Shown here: in pieces, positions 31,831 through 39,610 of the stretch
How the letters are laid out: the number at the start of each line of letters is the position of its first letter
How positions within the stretch are numbered: the stretch's first letter is position 1
Assembly (NCBI RefSeq): GCF_016907255.1
Contig: NZ_JAFBBQ010000001.1
Location: forward strand, 310,001 to 374,000
DNA from: Microbacterium keratanolyticum
Lineage (GTDB): Bacteria > Actinomycetota > Actinomycetes > Actinomycetales > Microbacteriaceae
Reading direction: 5' to 3'
Length of the DNA: 64,000 nt
Notes under the pieces: generated by a model
Seen by the model: only the letters and a program-made list of their open reading frames with translations
Told to the model about the DNA's origin: nothing
The model's database searches: none
Program-made: the position numbers and the translations under genes

Positions 31831-33798
31831 TCACGCACAGGCGGCGACGAGCTCCCATGCACCCCAGGCGGAAGAGCCGGGACGCTCGCCCTGCGACCAC
31901 CACTTGGCCTTGTAGTTCGACCCCTGGTAGCTCACGGTCGAACCACCCGGGTAGGCAGACCCCGAGGCCCAGGCTGCGACGCACGCCGTACCGGTCGAAC
32001 CGTCGGTGGATCCATCCGTTGCGCCGTCGGTCGTCCCGTCCGTCGTACCGTCGGTCGTGCCGCCGTCCGTCGTGCCATCCGTCGTGCCGTCGGTCGAACC
32101 GGGTGCGCAGGCGGAGACGAGGTTCCAGACACCGCCGTTGCCGGGGGTCTCGTTCTGCGTCCACCACTTCGCGGTGTACTCGGAACCGTTGTGCGACACC
32201 TTCGCGCCACCGGTGTACACCGCCGAGGCCGACCATGCCGGGCTCGTGCAGGCGCCGGTCGTTCCGTCGGTCGAGCCGTCGGTGGTTCCGTCGGTCGTGC
32301 CGTCCGTCGTCCCATCCGTGGATCCGTCGGTCGTGCCATCCGTCGTGCCGCCGCCGTTGCCGGGATCCGTCGCAGGTCCTGTGGGCGCAGCGCGCAGCGC
32401 ATCGGCCATGGTGCCGACGAGCTCGCCCTGACGGTCACCGGTGAGGTCCCACCACATCGCGCCGCCGAGACCGAGGTCCACGAGGTACTGCGCCTTCTGC
32501 GCGGTCGTGCGGGTGTCGTCGTAGCTCCACCACTGGTTGCCGTCGTAGCGCCATGCCGCACCGATCGCAGCGTCGTAGTACCCGGTGCCGAGGTTCTTCA
32601 GCTTGTCGTAGTCCTCGTTGCCCTTCTCCCACGTGCCAGGGCCGGCCGCCGTCGCAGGACCCCAGGCGTTCGCCGAGGTCGCGCCCTGCCAGCCGCGACC
32701 GTAGGCCGCGAGGCCGATGCCGAGCTGCGCCGGGTTGATACCGGTCTTCAGATACTCGCGCACGCTCTTGTCGACGCTGAACTGACGGTGCGCGGGGCGC
32801 GTGTCCGTCGGGTCGTCGTACAGGTTGCCCTGGTGCCCGGTGAGCGACGGGTCCCATGCACCGTGAAGGTCATACCCCTGGATGTTGCCGAAGTCGAGGT
32901 AGTTGTAGAGCTCGGGGTCGTTCCAGCCACCCGCGTTGATGTCCTCGACGTTCGCCGGGAGGAAGGCGGAGAGCTGGTACTCCTTGCCGGTGGTCGCCGT
33001 GATGGCGTCCAGCTGGGTGCGGAACTCCTTCAGCAGCGCCTTGAAGTTGGCCTTGTCGTTGACCTCGTCGACGATGTTGCCGACCTCGCCGTTGTGCGAA
33101 CCGGGCCACTCCCAGTCGATGTCGAAGCCGTCGAACACGCCGGCGGCGGCACCTGCGCCACCACGACCGTCGATCACCGGCAGGTTGCCCTTGATGTAGA
33201 GGTTGATGCAGCTCGAGACCAGCTTCTTCCGCGAGGCATCCGTCGCCGCGGCTGCAGAGAAGTTCTTCGACCAGGTCCAGCCGCCGAGCGACAGCATGAC
33301 CTTCAGGTTGGGGTTCTTCGCCTTCAGCTGCTTGAGCTGGTTGAACGAGCCGGCGAGCGGCTGGTCCCACTTGTCCGCGACGCCGGCGACCGAGTTGGCT
33401 GCCGTGTACCCCATGCCGAAGTCGGCCCAGGCGTCACCGGCGCCGTCGGAGCCGTTGGGGCCCGTCCCCTGCGCCTTGTTGGCGATGAAGCACTCCAGCG
33501 TCTGGTGGTGGATGTTGCCGAAGGAGTAGTTGATGTGGGTCAGGTCCGCTGCGGTGCCGGACACATCCAGCTGCTTGGCCTGGAAGTTACGGCCGTACAC
33601 ACCCCACTGGGTGAAGTAGCCGACGTTGCGGTATCCGTTGACCGCGCTCGGCACCTGCGCCTGCGCGCTGACACCCGGCTCGGTGGTGGCGGCTGCAGCG
33701 GGAACGCTGGCAACCGTGGCGAACGTCGCGACCGTGGCCGCCGTGGCCAGTGTCGCGATCGCGGCGGCGATGCCGCGACGTGGTTTTCTCAGTGTCAT
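31831..33798 (-). CDS. secreted GH18 chitinase with two C-terminal chitin-binding modules
   Basis: A 655-residue secreted endo-chitinase type enzyme. Residues 1-37 are a signal peptide ending in A-A-A-A. The GH18 barrel (about 50-445) contains D223-G-F-D-I-D-W-E230, where Glu230 is the catalytic acid, together with V-M-L-S-L-G-G-W-T-W and G-A-M-W-W-D. Two CBM5/12 modules (about 490-535 and 600-655) carry the W-T-Q-N-E-T-P-G and W-S-Q-G-E-R-P-G aromatic cores. The linkers are T-D-G-T/S repeats. A hairpin precedes ATG 33798. It is adjacent to a second chitinase, and the two form the chitin locus. Confidence 0.93.
   Translation of the reverse strand: MTLRKPRRGIAAAIATLATAATVATFATVASVPAAAATTEPGVSAQAQVPSAVNGYRNVGYFTQWGVYGRNFQAKQLDVSGTAADLTHINYSFGNIHHQTLECFIANKAQGTGPNGSDGAGDAWADFGMGYTAANSVAGVADKWDQPLAGSFNQLKQLKAKNPNLKVMLSLGGWTWSKNFSAAAATDASRKKLVSSCINLYIKGNLPVIDGRGGAGAAAGVFDGFDIDWEWPGSHNGEVGNIVDEVNDKANFKALLKEFRTQLDAITATTGKEYQLSAFLPANVEDINAGGWNDPELYNYLDFGNIQGYDLHGAWDPSLTGHQGNLYDDPTDTRPAHRQFSVDKSVREYLKTGINPAQLGIGLAAYGRGWQGATSANAWGPATAAGPGTWEKGNEDYDKLKNLGTGYYDAAIGAAWRYDGNQWWSYDDTRTTAQKAQYLVDLGLGGAMWWDLTGDRQGELVGTMADALRAAPTGPATDPGNGGGTTDGTTDGSTDGTTDGTTDGTTDGSTDGTTGACTSPAWSASAVYTGGAKVSHNGSEYTAKWWTQNETPGNGGVWNLVSACAPGSTDGTTDGTTDGGTTDGTTDGTTDGATDGSTDGSTGTACVAAWASGSAYPGGSTVSYQGSNYKAKWWSQGERPGSSAWGAWELVAACA
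31995..32098 (-). repeat. T-D-G-S/T linker repeats (second linker of the first chitinase)
   Basis: In-frame 12-nt units coding T-T-D-G or S-T-D-G variants join the two chitin-binding modules. The same unit occurs in the second chitinase and in the LPMO. Confidence 0.85.
32255..32345 (-). repeat. T-D-G-S/T linker repeats (first linker of the first chitinase)
   Basis: In-frame 12-nt units code for T-T-D-G-S-T-D-G-type sequence between the GH18 barrel and the first chitin-binding module. Confidence 0.85.
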
Positions 33799-33814
33799 TA
33801 TCTTCTCTCTCTGA

Positions 33815-33834
33815 GCGGATGCGGGGGCATCCGC
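33815..33834 (-). promoter_or_regulatory. hairpin in the 5' leader of the first chitinase
   Basis: GCGGATGC and its exact complement, with a GGGG loop, lie 17 nt before ATG 33798. It could limit readthrough or shield the ribosome binding site; function not shown. Confidence 0.4.
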
Positions 33835-33874
33835 ATGGTGTTCCACCCGGCTGACGGCCGAGGGACGTCAAGAA

Positions 33875-33902
33875 GGTGGGGCGACGTCACCGTCGCCCCA
33901 CC
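33875..33902 (-). terminator. terminator of the second chitinase
   Basis: A 12-bp stem, GGTGGGGCGACG with its complement and a 4-nt loop, lies 8 nt past the stop of the 33910-36600 gene. TTCTTG follows on the minus strand. It separates the two chitinase genes into different transcripts. Confidence 0.8.
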
Positions 33903-33909
33903 CGCGTTC

Positions 33910-36600
33910 TCAGCAGCGAGCGCCCTCGCCCCACACCGCGTTGGTGCCGGGGGTGTCGCCCTGCGTCCACCACTTGGCTGTGTAGACCGAACCGCCGTGG
34001 CTGACCTTCGCGCCGCCGGTGTAGACCGCAGAAGCGCTCCAGGCCGCGACCGTGCACGAGCCTGTTCCGCCCGTGCCGCCACCCGGCGTCGTGCCTGCAC
34101 TCGGCTCGACGACCGTCACACCGCGCGGCAGGTCGTAGAGCGTTGCGAACGTCTGGTCGCCGACCGTGACGCGCAGGTTGGAGATCTGCGTCATCGGCAG
34201 ACGCCAGGAGAACTTCGTCCACACCGATCCGCCTGCGGGGATGCCACCTGCGGGCACCTTCAGCGAGTAGGTGTGGAAGTCGCCCTTGAGGCCGCCGACA
34301 TTGCTGCCCGTGTGATCGCTGGACAGCTTGGTGATGCCCCATCCGCCCTGCTCGCCCAGTGCGCCGGTGTCGCTCGTTCCGGTGTCGAAGGTGATCGTCG
34401 CGCCGGCCGGGATCGCGGTCGCCGAGTTGTTCGTGAAGGTCACCTTGGGATTGATTGGGTAGTTGTTGTCACCCAGCGCGAACTCCGTGAACTTCACATC
34501 GAGCTTGATCGCCTTCGTGGGCATCGCCACGTTGGCCTTGGCCGCGTCGTACGGCTGAGAGGCCGACAGGCGCGTGTGCAGGATGTCGACGAGCGTGGAA
34601 CCCATCTCGTACTGCCCCTTGGCCTGGTTGTAGCCGTAGTCACCGGCGAGCTCCCAGATCATCACGCCGCCGATGCCGTTGTCGGCGACGTAGTTCGCCT
34701 TGGCCGTGGTCGCCTGGTCGGCGTCACCCGAGAGGAACGTCTTGGTGGTGTTGTTCCACCACCACTCGACCTTCGTCGTCGGGTCGAAGTGACGCGTGTA
34801 CGAGCCGTTCAGGGTCGTCGGTGCGCCGTAGGACGCCGCGTAGTCACCGGCGATGCCGTTCTCGAGGTTGAGCACGTGCCAAATGGGGTTCGCACCCGCG
34901 CCGATCTCACCGCCGTGCTTGTCGAGGTCCCGCCACAGGTTGTTGATCCCCACGGCGCCGGCGCCGCACTTGGAGTTTCCGCCGTTCGACGGACCGGTTC
35001 CCGGAGGGCACTTCGACTGATCTGCCAGCGGCGCCGAGCCGTAGAGACCGTTGGTCCCGCCCTGCACGCCATCCCAACCGCGCGTGTACATCGGCATGCC
35101 GATGTTGATGCGGCCCGCCGGCATCGCACCACGGAAGTAGTGGTACGCCCAGTCGGTGTTCAGGTAGCCGATGTTGCTGTAGGCGTTGTAGACACCGCCG
35201 GCTGCGAGCTCCGGATCCTTGCCGTCATCGAACAGCGCACCGTTGCCGCCGACGAAGTTGTTCCACGATCCGTGCAGGTCGTAGCTCATGATGTTGACGT
35301 AGTCGAGGTACGGGAGGATCTGGTGCACCTCCGCACCGCGCAGCAGCCAGCCGGAGGCGGGAGCTGCGACCGTGAGCATGTAGTGCTTGCCGTCGGCAGC
35401 GCCCGCGACGTCGAGCTTCTCGCGCAGCGTCTTCATGAGTGCTTCGTAGCCCGACCACAGCTTCGCGCGGCGCGGCTCGGAGAACGAGAAGTCATCCGGG
35501 CTGCCGGCCTTGCCGTTGCTGTTGGCGTATTCGTAGTCGATGTCGACGCCGTCGAACCCGTAGGTGCGGATGAACTCGACCGCGGAGGTCGCGAAGGTGT
35601 CGATCTTCGCCTGCGTGTCGGTCATCGTGTAGAAGCCGCCGTCAGCGACGCGGTTGCCGTCCGCCCCGAAGTGGCCTCCGGTCTCAGCCCACCCGCCGAC
35701 GGAGACGAGCGCCTTCACGCCCGGGTTCTGCGCCTTGTAGGTGTTGAGCATGTTGAAGTGCCCCGTGTACGGAAGCGACGCGGTCATCGCAGCGCCGGGC
35801 TCTTCGGGCCAGGTCATGTCGGTGGCCGCGTTGCCGGGGACCTCCGCGTTGACCGAAACCTTGCCCTGCGAGTTGATGTGCGCGAAGGCGTAGTTGATGT
35901 GGCTGAGCTTCTTCCATGGAATGTCGCTGGCCAGGTAGCTGGGCTGGCCGTTCTTTCCGGTGCGCCAGCTCGTGAAGTAGCCGATCACGCGGTGCTCGAG
36001 ACCGTTCGGAAGGATCTCGCGACCGTTCGTGTCGTAGATCGAGCAGTAGGGGACGTTGACGCCCGGGGTCTGGTAGAGACCATCGGGGCGGCAGGTCTCG
36101 TCGGGATTGGAGGTCCACGGCGTGCCCTCGGTCGCCCCGTCGGTGCTGCCATCTGTGGTGCCGTCGGTGGTGCCGTCCGTCATCCCGTCCGTCGTCCCGT
36201 CCGTCGTCCCATCGGTGGTTCCATCGGTCGCACCATCGGTGGTGCCGTCGGTCGCACCATCGGTGGTGCCGTCGGTCGTCCCGTCCGTCGTCCCGTCGGT
36301 CGTCCCGTCCGTGGTTCCATCGGTCGTGCCCGTGCTGCACGCCCCCTGGTTCTCCCACGCGCCCCAGGCACTGCTGCCCGGAACCTCGTTCTGAGTCCAC
36401 CACTTCGCGCGGTAGTTCACCCCGTTGTGGGAGGCGAGTCCGCCTCCCGTGTACACGGCGGTTGCTGACCACGGCGTCTGGCACTCCGCTGTCGCCGCGG
36501 AAGCGGCGGTGCTCGTCGCGACAGCGAATCCTGCTGTCACGATCGCGGCGGTCGCCAGCGCGCCTATGCGCAGGCGAACCGATGAGCGTTGTCTTGCCAT
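33910..36600 (-). CDS. large secreted GH18 chitinase with N- and C-terminal chitin-binding modules
   Basis: An 896-residue secreted chitinase. It has a basic signal peptide (1 to about 37), a CBM5/12 module (about 38-92) with W-W-T-Q-N-E-V-P-G, and a long T-D-G-T linker (about 95-165). The GH18 domain follows (about 190-650) with D350-G-V-D-I-D-Y-E357. A beta-sandwich of CBM2/FnIII-like character (about 690-830) comes next, then a second CBM5/12 with W-W-T-Q-G-D-T-P-G at the C-terminus. The modules at both ends suggest tight binding to crystalline chitin. Start ATG 36600. The identity of the beta-sandwich is uncertain. Confidence 0.93.
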   Translation of the reverse strand: MARQRSSVRLRIGALATAAIVTAGFAVATSTAASAATAECQTPWSATAVYTGGGLASHNGVNYRAKWWTQNEVPGSSAWGAWENQGACSTGTTDGTTDGTTDGTTDGTTDGTTDGATDGTTDGATDGTTDGTTDGTTDGMTDGTTDGTTDGSTDGATEGTPWTSNPDETCRPDGLYQTPGVNVPYCSIYDTNGREILPNGLEHRVIGYFTSWRTGKNGQPSYLASDIPWKKLSHINYAFAHINSQGKVSVNAEVPGNAATDMTWPEEPGAAMTASLPYTGHFNMLNTYKAQNPGVKALVSVGGWAETGGHFGADGNRVADGGFYTMTDTQAKIDTFATSAVEFIRTYGFDGVDIDYEYANSNGKAGSPDDFSFSEPRRAKLWSGYEALMKTLREKLDVAGAADGKHYMLTVAAPASGWLLRGAEVHQILPYLDYVNIMSYDLHGSWNNFVGGNGALFDDGKDPELAAGGVYNAYSNIGYLNTDWAYHYFRGAMPAGRINIGMPMYTRGWDGVQGGTNGLYGSAPLADQSKCPPGTGPSNGGNSKCGAGAVGINNLWRDLDKHGGEIGAGANPIWHVLNLENGIAGDYAASYGAPTTLNGSYTRHFDPTTKVEWWWNNTTKTFLSGDADQATTAKANYVADNGIGGVMIWELAGDYGYNQAKGQYEMGSTLVDILHTRLSASQPYDAAKANVAMPTKAIKLDVKFTEFALGDNNYPINPKVTFTNNSATAIPAGATITFDTGTSDTGALGEQGGWGITKLSSDHTGSNVGGLKGDFHTYSLKVPAGGIPAGGSVWTKFSWRLPMTQISNLRVTVGDQTFATLYDLPRGVTVVEPSAGTTPGGGTGGTGSCTVAAWSASAVYTGGAKVSHGGSVYTAKWWTQGDTPGTNAVWGEGARC
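36130..36330 (-). repeat. T-D-G-T linker repeats of the large chitinase
   Basis: About 200 nt of 12-nt units coding T-T-D-G and A-T-D-G variants join the N-terminal chitin-binding module to the GH18 domain. This is the longest of the four linkers in the window. Confidence 0.9.
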
Positions 36601-36681
36601 GAATGACCTTCTCTACTCTGGCTGCGGCGCCCGCGAAATGACGGGTCGTGATTGCAACCTAGTGAGAAGGATCCGGGGCGC

Positions 36682-36709
36682 ACATTAGGGGTTTCCACAT
36701 TCCTTGCAA
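36682..36709 (-). promoter_or_regulatory. candidate promoter of the large chitinase
   Basis: On the minus strand TTGCAA (36704-36709), a 16-nt spacer and TAATGT (36682-36687) lie about 82 nt upstream of the start. Confidence 0.5.
36690..36701. promoter_or_regulatory. 12-nt motif shared with the LPMO upstream region
   Basis: AATGTGGAAACC (minus strand) lies between the -35 and -10 hexamers of the chitinase promoter. The identical 12-mer occurs at 50078-50089 upstream of the LPMO gene. Confidence 0.45.
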
Positions 36710-36746
36710 CGCCGATATATCAGAATGCGCGGCAGTGAGCAGCGGA

Positions 36747-38969
36747 TCAGGCGTGCTGGTTCGTGCGGTGTGCCAGTGCGGTGAGCTCGCCGCGGCTCTT
36801 CACATCGAACTTCGTGAACAGCCGCCCGATGTACACCTCGACCGTGCGCACGGAGACGCGCATCTGCTCGGAGATCTCCCGGTTCGTCCGCCCTTCGGCG
36901 ACGAGCATGGCTGTCGCGAGTTCCCGCTCGGTCAGCAGCGGCTCCCAGGCGGCCCGACAGGTGGCCAGCGGCTCTGCGGATGCCACGGCAATGGGCATTG
37001 TGGGAAGCTGCAGGTTCTCGGCCAGCTGCTCCCCCAGGCGCGCGAGACGCACCTCGATCGCCGCACGCCATGCCCCGGCGCCCGCCTCGGTGAACAGGCT
37101 CTGCGCGGCACGCAGATGGCGCTGCCCTGCGCCGCGATCGCCGCGGGTGACACAGGTGATGCCGAGCATCGCCTCGACCCGCCCGCGCTCGAACGGCGAG
37201 ACGATACGGCGACTCTCTTCCGCGGCATCCTGATAGTCCTGCATCCACGCGTTTTCCCGCGCGGAGCGAATTCGCAGCCGCACGGCACGCGCACGCGCAA
37301 CATCCGGCGGTTCGATGACGGAAGGAGGATCGATCGGCCCGACCTCATCCAGGCCAGGAAGACCCAACGGCGCTGTGGGCGCACCGCGCTCCGCCCACAG
37401 CCGCACATGCACGGCCGCCTCTTCCACACGCCCGGAGAGATAGCTCTCGAGGCCACGGTCGACCAGCCGGTCCTGCGGCAGGGGTGTCGGCAGAGCCGCG
37501 GTCAACGACTCGGAGAGCGGACCGGTGTGCCCGTCGATCGCCAGTTCGAGGCGGCGCGCGAGCTGCACGCCGAGCCCCGCGAAGGGCAGAGCGAGCGGCA
37601 GCGTGTAGGCACCCTGCTTGAGCGTGCGGGATGCGCCGGTCACGTCGCCCTGCCACAGCCGCAGCAGCGCCTCGATCACAGCCCTGTGCGCCCGCGCGTA
37701 GGGACTGCGTCCGAAACCGAGCGCGAGAGCATCTTCCAGATCGACGCAGGAGCCTTCATCGTGGAGGACGATCTGCAGACCGCCGGCGATGTCGCCTTCG
37801 AGTGCCAGGCGCAGCGCGCGGCAGAGGTTGTCGATCAGTCCCTGGCGCTCGTCAGCGTTCAGCTCGTCGATCGGCTCGCCCAGGAACAGTGAGCTCCATC
37901 CGACTGCCGGCTCGCGCAACGCGCCGTCCGCGCCCGCGGCGGCATCCGCCTCTCGCGTCGCCGCCAGCCAGGTCCGACTCTCGCTCTTCGCCCCACGCTC
38001 CGCACAGAGTCCCGCCGCGAGCCCCGCAGCCCGGCCGTAGGAGAACCACTGCTCCGCATCCGCCGTCGTCGGGCGATGCTGAGCCAGATCGGCCGCCGGC
38101 ACGACACCCGCCTGAAGCGTCGCCGCGACGATGTACGACGGCAACGTCATGGCGCGGGCGGCATCACCGCCGGAGATGATGACGGGCGACAGCCAGTCCA
38201 GCGCATCCGCGACCCATCCTGCGTTGAGCGCTGCCCGACCTGCAAAGGAACGCGCGGCATCGACACACGTCTCGTCGGCGTGGCTCGCCGCCTCCCGCGC
38301 GATCACATACGCGCGCTCGGCGTTGCCGCTCTCCAGCTCTTCTCGTGCCACATCGAGCATCGCCGGAACGATCGACGTATCGCCGCTCATCGAGCTCAGC
38401 GCCCGGTGCCACAGCGCGCGTGCATGATCGCCCTGCTCCTCGTAGATCTCCAGGAGAGCATGGTGCAGCCGGGTGCGCTCCCCCAGGCTCGCGCTCTCAT
38501 GCACCCAAGTGCGCACGCGCGCGTCGGCGAAAGCGAAGCGTCCCGCGACCATCATGAGCAGCCCACTCAACGGACTCTCGATGAGCGCGTCCATCGACCG
38601 CTCCGCGATCGCGAGCAGCACATCGATGCGATCGTCGACGCACACAGATGCAGCCAGAAGCGTTCGAGTCTCCCAGGCTTCGAGCGAGACCTCGGAGAAG
38701 TGCTCCACGATCGCCGGAACGAGCGGAAGCGGATCCGGCAGACACCGTTGCCCCGCGCGCTGGTCTGCCGTCAGGCGCTCGACGGTCTCGAGGAAGGCCT
38801 GAGGATCGCCATGACATCCGGCGACCAGCCGCGCCACGACGGTGGGCGCCGAACGGTGCCCGTGCGCGCGCAGCAAGGCATGCGCTTTCGCGAAGGATGA
38901 CAGCGAACGACTGGAAGAAGAAGATGCCCCGAAGTCATTGCCACGCGGAACTGCGAATGTCGTAACCAC
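36747..38969 (-). CDS. large LuxR-family regulator without a visible P-loop
   Basis: A 740-residue protein ending in a LuxR/GerE helix-turn-helix (about 675-735: L-L-T-E-R-E-L-A-T-A-M-L-V, N-R-E-I-S-E-Q-M-R-V-S-V-R-T-V-E-V-Y-I). The central 500 residues are Ala/Leu-rich helical repeats like the TPR region of MalT/LAL regulators. The N-terminus lacks any G-x-x-x-x-G-K-S/T, so the usual ATPase half is missing or replaced. GTG 38969 has GGGGG 5 nt upstream. It sits directly upstream of the chitinases on the same strand, with 146 nt between, and is a candidate regulator of chitin use. Confidence 0.82.
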   Translation of the reverse strand: MVTTFAVPRGNDFGASSSSSRSLSSFAKAHALLRAHGHRSAPTVVARLVAGCHGDPQAFLETVERLTADQRAGQRCLPDPLPLVPAIVEHFSEVSLEAWETRTLLAASVCVDDRIDVLLAIAERSMDALIESPLSGLLMMVAGRFAFADARVRTWVHESASLGERTRLHHALLEIYEEQGDHARALWHRALSSMSGDTSIVPAMLDVAREELESGNAERAYVIAREAASHADETCVDAARSFAGRAALNAGWVADALDWLSPVIISGGDAARAMTLPSYIVAATLQAGVVPAADLAQHRPTTADAEQWFSYGRAAGLAAGLCAERGAKSESRTWLAATREADAAAGADGALREPAVGWSSLFLGEPIDELNADERQGLIDNLCRALRLALEGDIAGGLQIVLHDEGSCVDLEDALALGFGRSPYARAHRAVIEALLRLWQGDVTGASRTLKQGAYTLPLALPFAGLGVQLARRLELAIDGHTGPLSESLTAALPTPLPQDRLVDRGLESYLSGRVEEAAVHVRLWAERGAPTAPLGLPGLDEVGPIDPPSVIEPPDVARARAVRLRIRSARENAWMQDYQDAAEESRRIVSPFERGRVEAMLGITCVTRGDRGAGQRHLRAAQSLFTEAGAGAWRAAIEVRLARLGEQLAENLQLPTMPIAVASAEPLATCRAAWEPLLTERELATAMLVAEGRTNREISEQMRVSVRTVEVYIGRLFTKFDVKSRGELTALAHRTNQHA

Positions 38970-39060
38970 GCTATCCCCCGCTCACTCCATTGGACCGTGA
39001 GCGATATGTTAGCAAGCTTTACAAAGCAGTGCCGGATTTTGTCCGACGCGCCGCGACGAC

Positions 39061-39486
39061 CTACTCTTCGTCGTCGCTGCGGATGTACGGGTCTTCGTCA
39101 CCGGCGGGTTTCGCCCCCGCTGCGAGACGCGAAACCTCGGCGTCACGCTCGCGCGCCTCACGCAGCAGACCGGAGATGTGATCCGCGTTCTCCGGCAGTG
39201 CGTCGGCGATGAACTCGAGCGTCGGCACCAGTCGCACGTTCAGGTGACGGCCGACCTCAGAGCGAAGCATCCCCGTCGCCGACTTCAGCGCCTCACCGCT
39301 GGCGACACGCTCCGCGTCATCACCGAGCACCGTGTAGAACACCGATGCGTGCTGCAGGTCGCCCGTCACGCGGACATCCGTGATCGTGACGAAACCCAGG
39401 CGCGGGTCGCGCAGTCCCTTGTCGAGACGCTCCGCAAGAATCACGCGGATGCGATCCGCCAGTCGTGCCTGTCGTTCCCCGGCCAT
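39061..39486 (-). CDS. rbfA: ribosome-binding factor A
   Basis: A 141-residue KH-like fold protein needed for 16S rRNA 5'-end maturation and growth in the cold. It has R-V-I-L-A-E-R-L-D-K-G-L-R-D-P-R-L-G-F-V-T-I-T-D-V, followed by H-A-S-V-F-Y-T-V-L-G, the characteristic first half. The C-terminal 25 residues are acidic. ATG 39486 has AAGGAG 6 nt upstream; the frame is open further upstream but only through the infB-rbfA hairpin. It is the last gene of the nusA-ylxR-infB-rbfA cluster. Confidence 0.95.
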   Translation of the reverse strand: MAGERQARLADRIRVILAERLDKGLRDPRLGFVTITDVRVTGDLQHASVFYTVLGDDAERVASGEALKSATGMLRSEVGRHLNVRLVPTLEFIADALPENADHISGLLREARERDAEVSRLAAGAKPAGDEDPYIRSDDEE

Positions 39487-39536
39487 GGCCTTCTCCTTCG
39501 TTGCTGCTTTCGTGCCCGAGCATAGCCCGAGGCCAC

Positions 39537-39576
39537 GGATGCCTCGCCCTCCGCAGCGCGGAGAGACGAGGCATCC
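39537..39576 (-). promoter_or_regulatory. intercistronic hairpin between infB and rbfA
   Basis: GGATGCCTCG pairs with CGAGGCATCC, and an inner CTCCGC/GCGGAG stem stacks on it. No T tract follows, so it could be a processing or partial-termination site that sets rbfA level apart from infB. Confidence 0.55.
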
Positions 39577-39610
39577 GAATGGGTGTCGCTGATCTCTCAG
39601 CGATGTGCGA

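Noticed and set aside
36130..36330. Short regular repeats that could be mistaken for a CRISPR array.
   Set aside because: The 12-nt units are in frame, have no spacers and code for the T-D-G-T protein linker.
32191..36468. A 1425-codon open frame on the + strand antisense to both chitinase genes.
   Set aside because: It is a shadow caused by high GC at third positions. It has no domain, is full of Val/Arg-rich low complexity and lies opposite two clear secreted enzymes.
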